Notes under the pieces: generated by a model
What the model saw: the letters and a program-made list of their open reading frames with translations, nothing else
The model's database searches: none
Told to the model about the DNA's origin: nothing
Assembly: GCF_002086635.1 (NCBI RefSeq)
Contig: NZ_MVHD01000043.1
Coordinates: 1 to 51,471 of the forward strand
Origin: Mycobacterium alsense
GTDB lineage: Bacteria; Actinomycetota; Actinomycetes; Mycobacteriales; Mycobacteriaceae
Reading direction: 5' to 3'
DNA: 51,471 nucleotides
Shown: in pieces, positions 31,200 to 38,939 of the stretch
Layout of the letters: the number at the start of each line of letters is the position of its first letter
Position numbering within the stretch: position 1 is the first letter of the stretch
Position numbers and translations under genes: made by a program

Positions 31200-31355
31200 A
31201 TGCGAGGAACCACCAGCATCAACGAGATCCGCACCGCGATCCACGAGCTGTCGGTGCGTGCCGAGCTCGCGCACAAGGAGGGCCGGCACGAGGACGCCGC
31301 CGAGATCGAGCGGCGCGTCGACGGCTACCGGGAGGAGCTGGGCCACCGCGCCTAG
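31200..31355 (+). CDS. Putative 51-aa acidic/basic helical protein downstream of sdhB
   Basis: A 51-codon ORF, MRGTTSINEIRTAIHELSV then AELAHKEGRHEDAAEIERR, predicted to be two amphipathic helices. It follows sdhB by 29 bases on the same strand and shares its high third-position GC. No strong RBS is visible (CCGAGACCC before ATG). It is too short for a confident call, but its position at the end of the sdh1 operon and helical composition make it a plausible small subunit or regulator. It ends 4 bases before the convergent flavin reductase stop. Confidence 0.5.
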   Translation: MRGTTSINEIRTAIHELSVRAELAHKEGRHEDAAEIERRVDGYREELGHRA

Positions 31356-31359
31356 CCGC

Positions 31360-31848
31360 TCAGACGCCGAGTCGGCGGAAAGTGCTGCGGTGAAACACGA
31401 TGGGCGCCACCTCGGCGTCCACCGTCACTTCGCTCACCCGCAACACCACGATCGTGTGGTCACCGGCCGGGATCAGTTGCTCGATCGCGCTCTCCAGCCA
31501 CAGGCCGGTCCCCTTGATGAAGACCGCCCCGCTGCCGCGCGACACCGTCTCCAGGCCCGCGAACCGGTCGCCCGTCTTGGCGGCCAGCGCGCGCGCCGCC
31601 TCGTCGTGGACCTCGCCGAGCACGCTGATGCCCAGCATGGGGGCGCCCTTGAGCTTGGGCCACGTCGTCGAGGTGTTCTGCACACAGAACGACACCAGCG
31701 GCGGTTCGAGCGAAACCGGTACGAAGGTGCTGGCCGCCAAGCCTTCTCGCACCCCTTCGACCTCGGCGGCGATCGCCACGACCCCGGACGGAAAGTGCCC
31801 GAACGCGTCGCGCAGGGACGACGGTGTCAGTTTGTTCGATGAGTTCAC
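31360..31848 (-). CDS. Flavin reductase-like protein (Rv0245-like)
   Basis: A 162-aa split-barrel flavin reductase-like protein. Motifs: LRDAFGHFPSGVVAI at about residue 9, STFVPVSLEPPLVSFCVQNTSTTW (FMN/FAD binding) near 40, and GDHTIVVLRVSEVTVD near the end. Such proteins use NAD(P)H to reduce free flavin for a partner monooxygenase, as HsaB does. The GTG at 31848 gives exactly the M. tuberculosis Rv0245 length; an ATG at 31929 would overlap the oxygenase gene. It lies 50 bases downstream of the 2OG-Fe(II) oxygenase gene on the same strand, an operon arrangement. The partner enzyme is not evident: that oxygenase does not need flavin. Confidence 0.85.
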   Translation of the reverse strand: MNSSNKLTPSSLRDAFGHFPSGVVAIAAEVEGVREGLAASTFVPVSLEPPLVSFCVQNTSTTWPKLKGAPMLGISVLGEVHDEAARALAAKTGDRFAGLETVSRGSGAVFIKGTGLWLESAIEQLIPAGDHTIVVLRVSEVTVDAEVAPIVFHRSTFRRLGV

Positions 31849-31898
31849 CGGACCTGATTCGCCCCTCGACGTCGAGACGGTTTTCTCCTGCAGCGACC

Positions 31899-32918
31899 CT
31901 ACCCAACGGGTGCCGAGCCGTCGCCACAACCCACCGAGTAGCCATGCGCGGCGGCCACATCCGGATGCGCCCGCAACCGGCTCTTCCAGGCGTTGCGGCC
32001 GTACACCGAGAAGATCGGGTCCGACGGGTCATCCACCCGCGGGGCGCGCCCGCGCAGCGCGGCGGGCAGCGACAGCACCGGGATCCGCGCGTCCAGGCGC
32101 GGGTTGAAGAAGTACGGCACCGAGATCCGCTCGGCGCCGTTGAGGTTCACCCGGTGCTCGGTGGCCCTCAGGTAGCCGCCGGTCGCCACCTCGAGCAGCT
32201 CGCCGATGTTGACGACGAACGCCCCCGGCAGCGGCGGCACGTCGATCCAGCCGCCATCAAAGTGTTTGCCGCCCCGCACCTGCAGGCCGCCGCTGCCCGG
32301 TTCGGCCAACAACAGGGTGAGCACCCCGGCGTCGCGATGCGCACCCACGCCCTGCGCGCCCGCCGCGCGGGCGGGATACCGGATGATCTTGATCAGCGTG
32401 GCCGGCGCGTCGGCGAAGGCGGCGTCGAACACGTCGGGCGGGCTGCCCAGGGAGGCCGCCCAGTGCCCCAGCAGCGTGCGCGCCACCGCCGACAGCGCCG
32501 CGTCCCACTCGGCGACGATCCCGGGCAGCTCGGGCAGGGCCGCCGGCCACTGATTGGGACCCTGCAGCCACAGGTAGTCGGGCCGGCCGGGCCCGCCGAT
32601 GGGCGGGCGTTCGGGCCCGATGTCGATCTGCTCGCGCCAGTCCACCCGGCCGCGGGTCAGCTCGCCGCCCAGCCTGGTGTAGCCGCGAAAGTGCGGGCTG
32701 CGCACCATCGCGACGGCGTCCTTGTCGGCGTCGGGCAGCGCGAACAGCCGGCGCGCCGCGGCGAGCACCCGGCCGGCGAGCTCGTCGGCCACCCCGTGGC
32801 CTACGAGATAGCAGAACCCGACCCCGTGCGCGGCCTCGCGCAGGCCCTCGCGCAGCGGCCCGGTCGCGGCCCGCAGGTCCACCACCGGCAATGCTGTGAC
32901 GCTGCCCACGCCCGTCAT
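31899..32918 (-). CDS. 2OG-Fe(II) / isopenicillin N synthase-like oxygenase
   Basis: A 339-aa enzyme of the IPNS-type 2-oxoglutarate/Fe(II) dioxygenase family. The N-terminal DIOX_N region begins LPVVDLRAATG and includes VGFCYLVGHGV. The iron-binding facial triad is visible: His and Asp of GAHRDAGVLTLL (about residue 200) and His of RATEHRVNL (about 257). The Arg-x-Ser 2-oxoglutarate motif is ERISVPYFFNP. I do not recall an equivalent in this part of the M. tuberculosis chromosome, so it is likely acquired or lost. Substrate unknown; relatives act on amino acids, gibberellin-like compounds or secondary metabolites. It heads an operon with the flavin reductase and is divergent from fadE5. Confidence 0.88.
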   Translation of the reverse strand: MTGVGSVTALPVVDLRAATGPLREGLREAAHGVGFCYLVGHGVADELAGRVLAAARRLFALPDADKDAVAMVRSPHFRGYTRLGGELTRGRVDWREQIDIGPERPPIGGPGRPDYLWLQGPNQWPAALPELPGIVAEWDAALSAVARTLLGHWAASLGSPPDVFDAAFADAPATLIKIIRYPARAAGAQGVGAHRDAGVLTLLLAEPGSGGLQVRGGKHFDGGWIDVPPLPGAFVVNIGELLEVATGGYLRATEHRVNLNGAERISVPYFFNPRLDARIPVLSLPAALRGRAPRVDDPSDPIFSVYGRNAWKSRLRAHPDVAAAHGYSVGCGDGSAPVG

Positions 32919-32972
32919 AGGTCCATCATCTTCACAGGTGAACGAGGTTTTGGCGCGCCGAGCCGCGACTTC

Positions 32973-32984
32973 CCAACCGGTTGG
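32973..32984. promoter_or_regulatory. CCAACCGGTTGG palindrome upstream of fadE5
   Basis: A perfect 12-bp palindrome 55 bases upstream of the oxygenase gene and 135 upstream of fadE5. It shares its core with the dyad before fadE6 (6913-6930). Placement between divergent genes is typical of a TetR-family operator. Confidence 0.55.
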
Positions 32985-33017
32985 TTAATTAGACGATGAA
33001 ATCTAGCTCACACTCGC

Positions 33018-33069
33018 TTGCCTAGGTCTCGACAACCGTTATATTTTAGACGGGTTACTGGTGGGTAAC
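33018..33069 (+). promoter_or_regulatory. fadE5 promoter with overlapping inverted repeat
   Basis: TTGCCT (33018-33023), 16 bases, TATATT (33040-33045) form a SigA-type promoter. Directly downstream, over the expected start of transcription, is GTTAC (33054-33058) - TGGTGG - GTAAC (33065-33069), a second operator-like inverted repeat. The fadE5 GTG follows at 33120. Confidence 0.5.
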
Positions 33070-33119
33070 TTAGCCCTAGTACCCAACCACGAGTGGCACT
33101 CTCAACGAGGAGGAACGTA

Positions 33120-34955
33120 GTGAGCCACTATAAAAGCAACGTCCGAGACCAGGTATTCAACCTGTTCGAGGTCTTCGGCGTTGACAAGGCTTTAGGTCAA
33201 GGCGACTACGCCGACCTGGATGTCGACACCGCCCAGGAAATGCTCACCGAGATCAGCCGGCTGGCCGAGGGGCCGGTCGCGGAGTCGTTTGTCGAGGGTG
33301 ACCGCAACCCGCCGGTTTTCGACCCGGAGACCCACTCGGTCACGCTTCCCGAGGCGTTCAAGGACTCGGTGCGCGCGGTGCAGGAGGCCGGCTGGGACCG
33401 GGCCGGCATCGACGAGGCGCTGGGCGGCATGCCGATGCCCAAGCCGCTGGTATGGGCGCTGCACGAGCACATCCTCGGCGCCAACCCCGCGGTCTGGATG
33501 TACGCCGGCGGCGCCGGATTCGCCAACATCATCTACCACCTCGGCACCGAGGAGCAGAAGAAGTGGGCGATGCTGTGCGCCGAGCGCGGCTGGGGCGCCA
33601 CCATGGTGCTCACCGAACCGGACGCCGGTTCGGACGTGGGCGCCGGCCGCACCAAGGCCGTCCAGCAGGAGGACGGCTCCTGGCACATCGACGGGGTCAA
33701 GCGGTTCATCACCTCCGCCGACTCCGGCGACCTGTTCGAGAACATCGTCCACCTGGTGTTGGCCCGCCCCGAGGGCGCGGGCCCCGGCACCAAGGGTCTT
33801 TCGCTGTTCATCGTGCCCAAGTTCTTGTTCGACCCCGAGACCGGCGAGCCCGGCGAGCGCAACGGCGTCTTCGTCACCAACGTCGAGCACAAGATGGGCC
33901 TGAAGGTCTCGGCCACCTGTGAGCTGTCCTTCGGCCAGCACGGCGTGCCCGCCAAGGGTTGGCTGGTCGGCGAGGTGCACAACGGCATCGCGCAGATGTT
34001 CGAGGTCATCGAGATGGCCCGCATGATGGTCGGCACCAAGGCGATCGCCACGCTGTCGACGGGCTACCTCAACGCGCTGGAATACGCCAAGGAGCGGGTG
34101 CAGGGCGCCGACATGACGCAGATGACCGACAAGACCGCGCCGCGGGTGACGATCACGCACCACCCCGACGTCCGCCGGTCGCTGATGACGCAGAAGGCCT
34201 ACGCCGAGGGCCTGCGCGCGCTGTACCTCTACACCGCGACCTATCAGGACGCGGCCGTGGCCGAGGCCCTGCACGGGGTGGACGCCGACCTGGCGGTCAA
34301 GGTCAACGACCTGATGCTGCCGGTGGTCAAGGGGGTGGGTTCCGAGCAGGCCTACGCCAAGCTGACCGAGAGCCTCCAGACGCTCGGTGGGTCCGGCTTC
34401 CTGCAGGACTACCCGATCGAGCAGTACATCCGAGACTCGAAGATCGACTCGCTCTACGAGGGCACCACGGCCATCCAGGCGCAGGACTTCTTCTTCCGCA
34501 AGATCGTCCGCGACAAGGGTGTGGCGCTGGCCCACGTGTCCGGCGAGATCCAGCAGTTCGTCGACAGCGAGTCCGGCAACGGCCGGCTGAAGACCGAGCG
34601 TGAGCTGCTGGGCAAGGCGCTGGCCGACGTCCAGGCGATGGCGGCCACCCTGACCGGCTACCTGATGGCCGCCCAGGAGGACGTCACCAGCCTCTACAAG
34701 GTGGGCCTGGGCTCGGTGCGGTTCCTGATGAGCGTCGGCGACCTGGTCATCGGCTGGCTGCTGCAGCGTCAGGCCGCGGTGGCCATGCAGGCGCTCGACG
34801 ACGGCGCCAGCGGCGCCGAGCGGTCCTTTTACGAGGGCAAGATCGCGGTGGCATCGTTCTTCGCGAAGAACTTCCTGCCGCTGCTGACCGCAACCCGCGA
34901 GATCGTCGAGACCCTGGACAACGACATCATGGAGCTCGACGAGGCCGCTTTCTGA
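33120..34955 (+). CDS. fadE5: Acyl-CoA dehydrogenase FadE5
   Basis: A 611-aa acyl-CoA dehydrogenase, the same length as Rv0244c. The N-terminal extension (SHYKSNVRDQVFNLFEVFGV) is typical of the large ACADs. The FAD/substrate segment is MVLTEPDAGSDVGAG near residue 165, VKRFITSADSGD follows, and the catalytic Glu lies in LYEGTTAIQAQD near residue 447. A C-terminal helical domain of about 130 residues follows. The GTG at 33120 has GAGGAGGAAC upstream and yields the family length. FadE5 of M. smegmatis oxidises a wide chain-length range of acyl-CoAs. It is monocistronic, closed by tandem terminators, and convergent with fadA2. Confidence 0.95.
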   Translation: MSHYKSNVRDQVFNLFEVFGVDKALGQGDYADLDVDTAQEMLTEISRLAEGPVAESFVEGDRNPPVFDPETHSVTLPEAFKDSVRAVQEAGWDRAGIDEALGGMPMPKPLVWALHEHILGANPAVWMYAGGAGFANIIYHLGTEEQKKWAMLCAERGWGATMVLTEPDAGSDVGAGRTKAVQQEDGSWHIDGVKRFITSADSGDLFENIVHLVLARPEGAGPGTKGLSLFIVPKFLFDPETGEPGERNGVFVTNVEHKMGLKVSATCELSFGQHGVPAKGWLVGEVHNGIAQMFEVIEMARMMVGTKAIATLSTGYLNALEYAKERVQGADMTQMTDKTAPRVTITHHPDVRRSLMTQKAYAEGLRALYLYTATYQDAAVAEALHGVDADLAVKVNDLMLPVVKGVGSEQAYAKLTESLQTLGGSGFLQDYPIEQYIRDSKIDSLYEGTTAIQAQDFFFRKIVRDKGVALAHVSGEIQQFVDSESGNGRLKTERELLGKALADVQAMAATLTGYLMAAQEDVTSLYKVGLGSVRFLMSVGDLVIGWLLQRQAAVAMQALDDGASGAERSFYEGKIAVASFFAKNFLPLLTATREIVETLDNDIMELDEAAF

Positions 34956-34977
34956 CGCGCCCGCTACGGGATTGAGC

Positions 34978-35011
34978 AAAAACCCCGCTTCCGGCAGGAA
35001 GCGGGGTTTTT
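34978..35011. terminator. Bidirectional intrinsic terminator between fadE5 and fadA2
   Basis: A 15-bp perfect stem including the A5/T5 tails (34978-34992 with 34997-35011; GGCA loop), ending in TTTTTG on the plus strand and TTTTTGC on the minus strand. It terminates fadE5 and, from the other side, fadA2. Confidence 0.92.
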
Positions 35012-35036
35012 GTCTGCGTCGGGCGTCCCAAAAAGA

Positions 35037-35074
35037 CCGCCGCTGGATCCCCTCACTCCAGCGGCGGCCCTTTT
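35037..35074. terminator. Second terminator hairpin between fadE5 and fadA2
   Basis: CCGCCGCTGGA (35037-35047) pairs perfectly with TCCAGCGGCGG (35057-35067) across a 9-base loop, followed by CCCTTTT on the plus strand and, on the minus strand, TCTTTTT. Together with 34978-35011 it makes a tandem insulation between two lipid genes. The remaining 180 bases to fadA2 hold a weaker imperfect dyad (about 35120-35170) and nothing else. Confidence 0.8.
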
Positions 35075-35253
35075 CGTACGCCCGGCGCTTCGTGGCCGCC
35101 GACGGGCGGTCAACTTCAGGGATGCCCCGTATTGAGTCGGGGTCGGGGGGTCAGACCACAACACGGGGCCATCCGCACGCTCGAATACCCCGTGGGTCGC
35201 GGTCGTAACCGCGTGTGACGGAATTCATCTGCGTCCCCGGGCACGCTTTGCGG

Positions 35254-36564
35254 TCAGGCCTCCAGGATCGCCGCGACGCCCTGCCCGCCGGCGGCGCAGA
35301 TCGAGATCAGCGCCCGCACGGTGCCGTCCTTGTTTTCCTGCTTCTTTTCGAAAAGCTGCTTGGCCGCCTGGGCGAGGATCCGCCCGCCGGTGGCGGCGAA
35401 GGGGTGACCGGCCGCGAGCGACGAACCGTTGACGTTGAGCTTGGACCGGTCGATGGACCCCAGCGCCGCGTCGAGGCCGAGCCGCTCCTTGCAGTACTCC
35501 TCGGACTCCCACGCCTGCAGGTGGCACAGCACCACCGACGCGAACGCCTCGTGGATCTCGTAGAAGTCGAAATCTTGCAGGCTCAGCCCGTTTCGGGCCA
35601 GCAGCCGCGGCACCGCGTAGGTGGGCGCCATCAGCAGGCCGTCGCGCCCGTTGACGTAGTCGACCGCGGCGGTCTCGGCGTCCACCAGGAAGGCCAGCGG
35701 GGGCAACGAGTGCGCTGCCGCCCACTCCTCGCTGGCCAGCAGCGCGACCGAGGCGCCGTCGGTCAGCGGGGTGGAGTTACCGGCCGTCATCGTCGCGTCG
35801 CCGGCCTTGACGCCGAACACCGGGCGCAGCGTCGCCAGCTTCTCGGTGCTGGCGTTGGGCCGCAGGTTGTCGTCGCGGTAGAGCCCCAGAAACGGCGTGA
35901 CGAGGTCGTCGAAGAAGCCGCGGTCGTAGGCCGCGACCATGTTGCGGTGGCTGGCCACGGCCAGCTCGTCCTGGTCGACACGCTTGATCCCCATCTGCTT
36001 GGTGGTGATGGCGGCGTGCTCACCCATGGACAACCCGGTGCGCGGCTCGCTGTTGGCCGGGATCTCGATCCCGAGCGTGGCGGGCAGCGTGCCCACCAGC
36101 TTGAGTCGCTGCAGGGTGGACTTGGACCGGCGCAGCTTCAGCAGCTGGCGGCGCAGGTTGTCGCCCAGTCCGATCGGCGGGTCCGAGGTGGTGTCCACCC
36201 CGCCGGCGGCGGCGACCTCGTAGCGGCCGGAGGCCACACCGTCGGCCGCGGCGATCGCCGCCTGCAGCCCGGTGCCGCAGGCCTGCTGGATGTCGAAAGC
36301 CGGCGTGTACGACGACAGCGCCGAACCCAGCACGCACTCGCGCGTCAGGTTGAAGTCGCGGCTGTGCTTGAGCACGGCGCCGCCGACGACCACGCCCAGG
36401 CGCTCGCCGGTCAGCCCGAACCTGTCCACCAACCCGTCGAGGGCCGCGGTGAGCATGTCCTGGTTGGACGCGTCGGCGTAGGCGCCGTCGGACCTCGCGA
36501 ACGGGATGCGATTGCCACCCAGCACGGCGACTCGCCGCCGGGTCTGTGAACTTGCAGGGGCCAC
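35254..36564 (-). CDS. fadA2: Acetyl-CoA acyltransferase (thiolase) FadA2
   Basis: A 436-aa degradative-type thiolase. The nucleophilic Cys is in DIQQACGTGLQAA (about residue 96). The other catalytic elements are His in FYEIHEAFASV (near 355), GHPFAATGGR (near 390) and Cys in SICAAGGQG (near 422). It catalyses thiolytic cleavage of 3-ketoacyl-CoA, the last beta-oxidation step, or the reverse condensation. Rv0243 is the homologue. The start at 36564 is divergent from fabG4 across 141 bases containing a palindromic operator, and the stop region has tandem bidirectional terminators. Confidence 0.93.
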   Translation of the reverse strand: MAPASSQTRRRVAVLGGNRIPFARSDGAYADASNQDMLTAALDGLVDRFGLTGERLGVVVGGAVLKHSRDFNLTRECVLGSALSSYTPAFDIQQACGTGLQAAIAAADGVASGRYEVAAAGGVDTTSDPPIGLGDNLRRQLLKLRRSKSTLQRLKLVGTLPATLGIEIPANSEPRTGLSMGEHAAITTKQMGIKRVDQDELAVASHRNMVAAYDRGFFDDLVTPFLGLYRDDNLRPNASTEKLATLRPVFGVKAGDATMTAGNSTPLTDGASVALLASEEWAAAHSLPPLAFLVDAETAAVDYVNGRDGLLMAPTYAVPRLLARNGLSLQDFDFYEIHEAFASVVLCHLQAWESEEYCKERLGLDAALGSIDRSKLNVNGSSLAAGHPFAATGGRILAQAAKQLFEKKQENKDGTVRALISICAAGGQGVAAILEA

Positions 36565-36623
36565 TGTTTTTCTCCGCTACATCAGTTTGGAACCGGCCGT
36601 TGAAGGCCATACTACTCACTGTT

Positions 36624-36639
36624 CTTACTCCGAAGTAAG
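36624..36639. promoter_or_regulatory. CTTACT-N4-AGTAAG operator between fadA2 and fabG4
   Basis: CTTACT (36624-36629), CCGA, AGTAAG (36634-36639): perfect 6-bp arms and a short spacer, centred in the 141-base divergent promoter. It is well placed to control both genes at once. Binder unknown. Confidence 0.55.
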
Positions 36640-36705
36640 TTTGTGCCCGATACGGTTGCCCTGTACGGCACGTCTCAAACCTAGAACGACATGGAAGGCA
36701 GCTCA

Positions 36706-38070
36706 GTGGCCCCCAAGCGCTCGTCCGACCTGTTCTCACAGGTCGTCAACTCCGGCCCCGGCTCGTTTTTGGCGAAGCAGCTCGGCATCCCGCAACCCGA
36801 GCCGCTGCGCCGCTACCGGCCCGGCGATCCCCCGCTGACCGGTTCGCTGTTGATCGGGGGTGAGGGCCGGGTCGCCGAACCGCTGCGCGCGGCGCTGGAC
36901 ACGGACTACGAAGTGGTGGGCGCCAACCTCGGCGGTCGGTGGGCCGACCGGTTCGGCGGCCTGGTCTTCGACGCCACCGGCATCACCACGCCGGCCCGGC
37001 TCAAGGCCCTACACGAGTTCTTCACGCCCGTGCTGCGGAACCTGGCCCACAACGCGCGCGTCGTGGTCGTCGGCACCACCCCCGACGCCGCGGCCGACAG
37101 CGACGAGCGCATCGCGCAGCGTGCCCTGGAGGGCTTCACCCGCTCGCTGGGCAAGGAGCTGCGCAACGGGTCGACGGTGCAGCTGGTGTACCTCTCGCCG
37201 GACGCCAAACCCGCCGCGACCGGCCTGGAATCCACCCTGCGGTTCATCCTGTCGGCGAAGTCGGCGTACGTCGACGGCCAGGTGTTCTACGTCGGGGAGG
37301 CCGACTCCACGCCGCCGGCCGACTGGGACCGGCCGCTGGACGGCAAGGTGGCCATCGTGACCGGCGCCGCGCGCGGCATCGGCGCGACGATCGCCGAGGT
37401 GTTCGCCCGCGACGGCGCCCGCGTCGTCGCGATCGACGTGGAGTCCGCCGCCGAGGCGCTCGCCGAAACCGCCAGCCGGGTCGGGGGGACCGCGTTGTGG
37501 CTGGACGTCACCGCCGACGACGCCATCGACAAGATCACCGAGCACCTCGGCGACCACTACGCCGGGCACGCCGACATACTGGTCAACAACGCCGGCATCA
37601 CCCGCGACAAGCTGCTGGCCAACATGGACGACGACCGCTGGGACGCCGTGCTGGCGGTCAATTTGCTTGCCCCACAACGGCTTACCGAGGGACTGATCGG
37701 CAACGGCAGCATCGGCGAAGGGGGCCGGGTGATCGGCCTGTCGTCGATGGCCGGCATCGCGGGCAACCGCGGGCAGACCAACTACGCCACCACCAAGGCC
37801 GGGATGATCGGCCTCACCCAGGCCCTGGCGCCGAAGCTCTACGGGAAGGGCATCACGATCAACGCCGTCGCGCCGGGGTTCATCGAAACCCAGATGACCG
37901 CCGCCATCCCGCTGGCCACCCGCGAGGTCGGCCGCCGGATGAACTCGCTGCTGCAGGGCGGGCAGCCGGTCGACGTCGCCGAGACCATCGCCTACTTCGC
38001 CAGCCCGGCGTCGAACGCGGTGACCGGCAACGTCATTCGCGTCTGCGGCCAGGCGATGCTGGGAGCCTGA
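36706..38070 (+). CDS. fabG4: 3-oxoacyl-ACP/CoA reductase FabG4
   Basis: A 454-aa high-molecular-weight FabG, the same length as Rv0242c. Residues 1-210 form an N-terminal flavodoxin-like domain, residues 215-454 the short-chain dehydrogenase domain. The cofactor motif TGAARGIG is at about 221, NNAGITR at about 300, the catalytic Ser in GLSSMAG at about 350, and Tyr-Lys in NYATTKAGM. FabG4 is an NADH-dependent 3-ketoacyl-CoA reductase. The GTG at 36706, with GGAAGG upstream, is preferred to the ATG at 36691. htdX follows 5 bases after the stop, an operon conserved with M. tuberculosis. Confidence 0.93.
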   Translation: MAPKRSSDLFSQVVNSGPGSFLAKQLGIPQPEPLRRYRPGDPPLTGSLLIGGEGRVAEPLRAALDTDYEVVGANLGGRWADRFGGLVFDATGITTPARLKALHEFFTPVLRNLAHNARVVVVGTTPDAAADSDERIAQRALEGFTRSLGKELRNGSTVQLVYLSPDAKPAATGLESTLRFILSAKSAYVDGQVFYVGEADSTPPADWDRPLDGKVAIVTGAARGIGATIAEVFARDGARVVAIDVESAAEALAETASRVGGTALWLDVTADDAIDKITEHLGDHYAGHADILVNNAGITRDKLLANMDDDRWDAVLAVNLLAPQRLTEGLIGNGSIGEGGRVIGLSSMAGIAGNRGQTNYATTKAGMIGLTQALAPKLYGKGITINAVAPGFIETQMTAAIPLATREVGRRMNSLLQGGQPVDVAETIAYFASPASNAVTGNVIRVCGQAMLGA

Positions 38071-38075
38071 CCGTC

Positions 38076-38939
38076 ATGAACCAGCCAAGCGGCCTGAAGA
38101 ACATGCTGCGCGCGGCGGCCGGGGCGCTGCCGCTCGTGCCCCGCCCGGACCGGCTGCCCAGCCGCACCGTGACCGTCGAGGAACTGCCCATCGACCAAAC
38201 GAACGTAGCCGAGTACGCGAGGGTCACCGGCCTGCGCTACGACAACCATGTGCCGCTGACGTATCCGTTCACGTTGAGCTTTCCGGCGGTGATGTCCCTG
38301 GCGACCGGCTTCGACTTTCCTTTCGCCGCAATGGGATCGGTGCACACCGAGAACCGCATCACCCAGTACCGCCCGATCGCGGTGACCGACACCGTCGGGG
38401 TCCGCGTGCACGCCGAGAACCTTCGCGAACACCGCAAGGGGCTGCTGGTGGATCTCGTGACGGACATCAGTGTCGGCGGTGATGCCGAGGACCCGTCCTG
38501 GCACCAGGTGACCACCTTCCTGCACCAGCAGCGCACCAGCCTGTCCGACGAGCCCAAGCCGCCGCCGCAGAAGCAGCCGAAGCTGCCGCCGCCCAGCACC
38601 GTGCTGCGGATCAGCCCCGGGCAGATCCGCCGCTACGCCGTCGTCGGCGGCGATCACAACCCGATCCACACCAACCCGATCGCGGCCAAGCTGTTCGGCT
38701 TCCCGACGGTCATCGCGCACGGGATGTTCAGCGCGGCCGCGGTTTTGGCCAACATCGAGGCCCGGCTGCCCGACCAGGTGCAGTACTCGGTGCGGTTCGG
38801 CAAGCCGCTCGTGCTGCCCGCCACCGCCGGGCTCTACATCGACGACGGCCACGATGGTTCCGACGGGGGCTGGGACCTCTCGCTGCGCCACATCACGAAG
38901 GGTTACCCGCACCTGACCGGCAGCGTGCGCGCGCTCTAG
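38076..38939 (+). CDS. htdX: 3-hydroxyacyl-thioester dehydratase HtdX
   Basis: A 287-aa double-hotdog (MaoC-like) dehydratase. The hydratase-2 motif is YAVVGGDHNPIHTNPIAAKLFGFPTVIAHGMF at about residues 190-220 (catalytic Asp and His within GDHNPIH). The N-terminal hotdog (about 45-155) has no catalytic motif, as usual. It interconverts (3R)-hydroxyacyl and enoyl thioesters, the step next to FabG4. Rv0241c is the homologue. It starts 5 bases after fabG4, and its last 4 bases overlap the convergent CLC gene stop. Confidence 0.93.
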   Translation: MNQPSGLKNMLRAAAGALPLVPRPDRLPSRTVTVEELPIDQTNVAEYARVTGLRYDNHVPLTYPFTLSFPAVMSLATGFDFPFAAMGSVHTENRITQYRPIAVTDTVGVRVHAENLREHRKGLLVDLVTDISVGGDAEDPSWHQVTTFLHQQRTSLSDEPKPPPQKQPKLPPPSTVLRISPGQIRRYAVVGGDHNPIHTNPIAAKLFGFPTVIAHGMFSAAAVLANIEARLPDQVQYSVRFGKPLVLPATAGLYIDDGHDGSDGGWDLSLRHITKGYPHLTGSVRAL

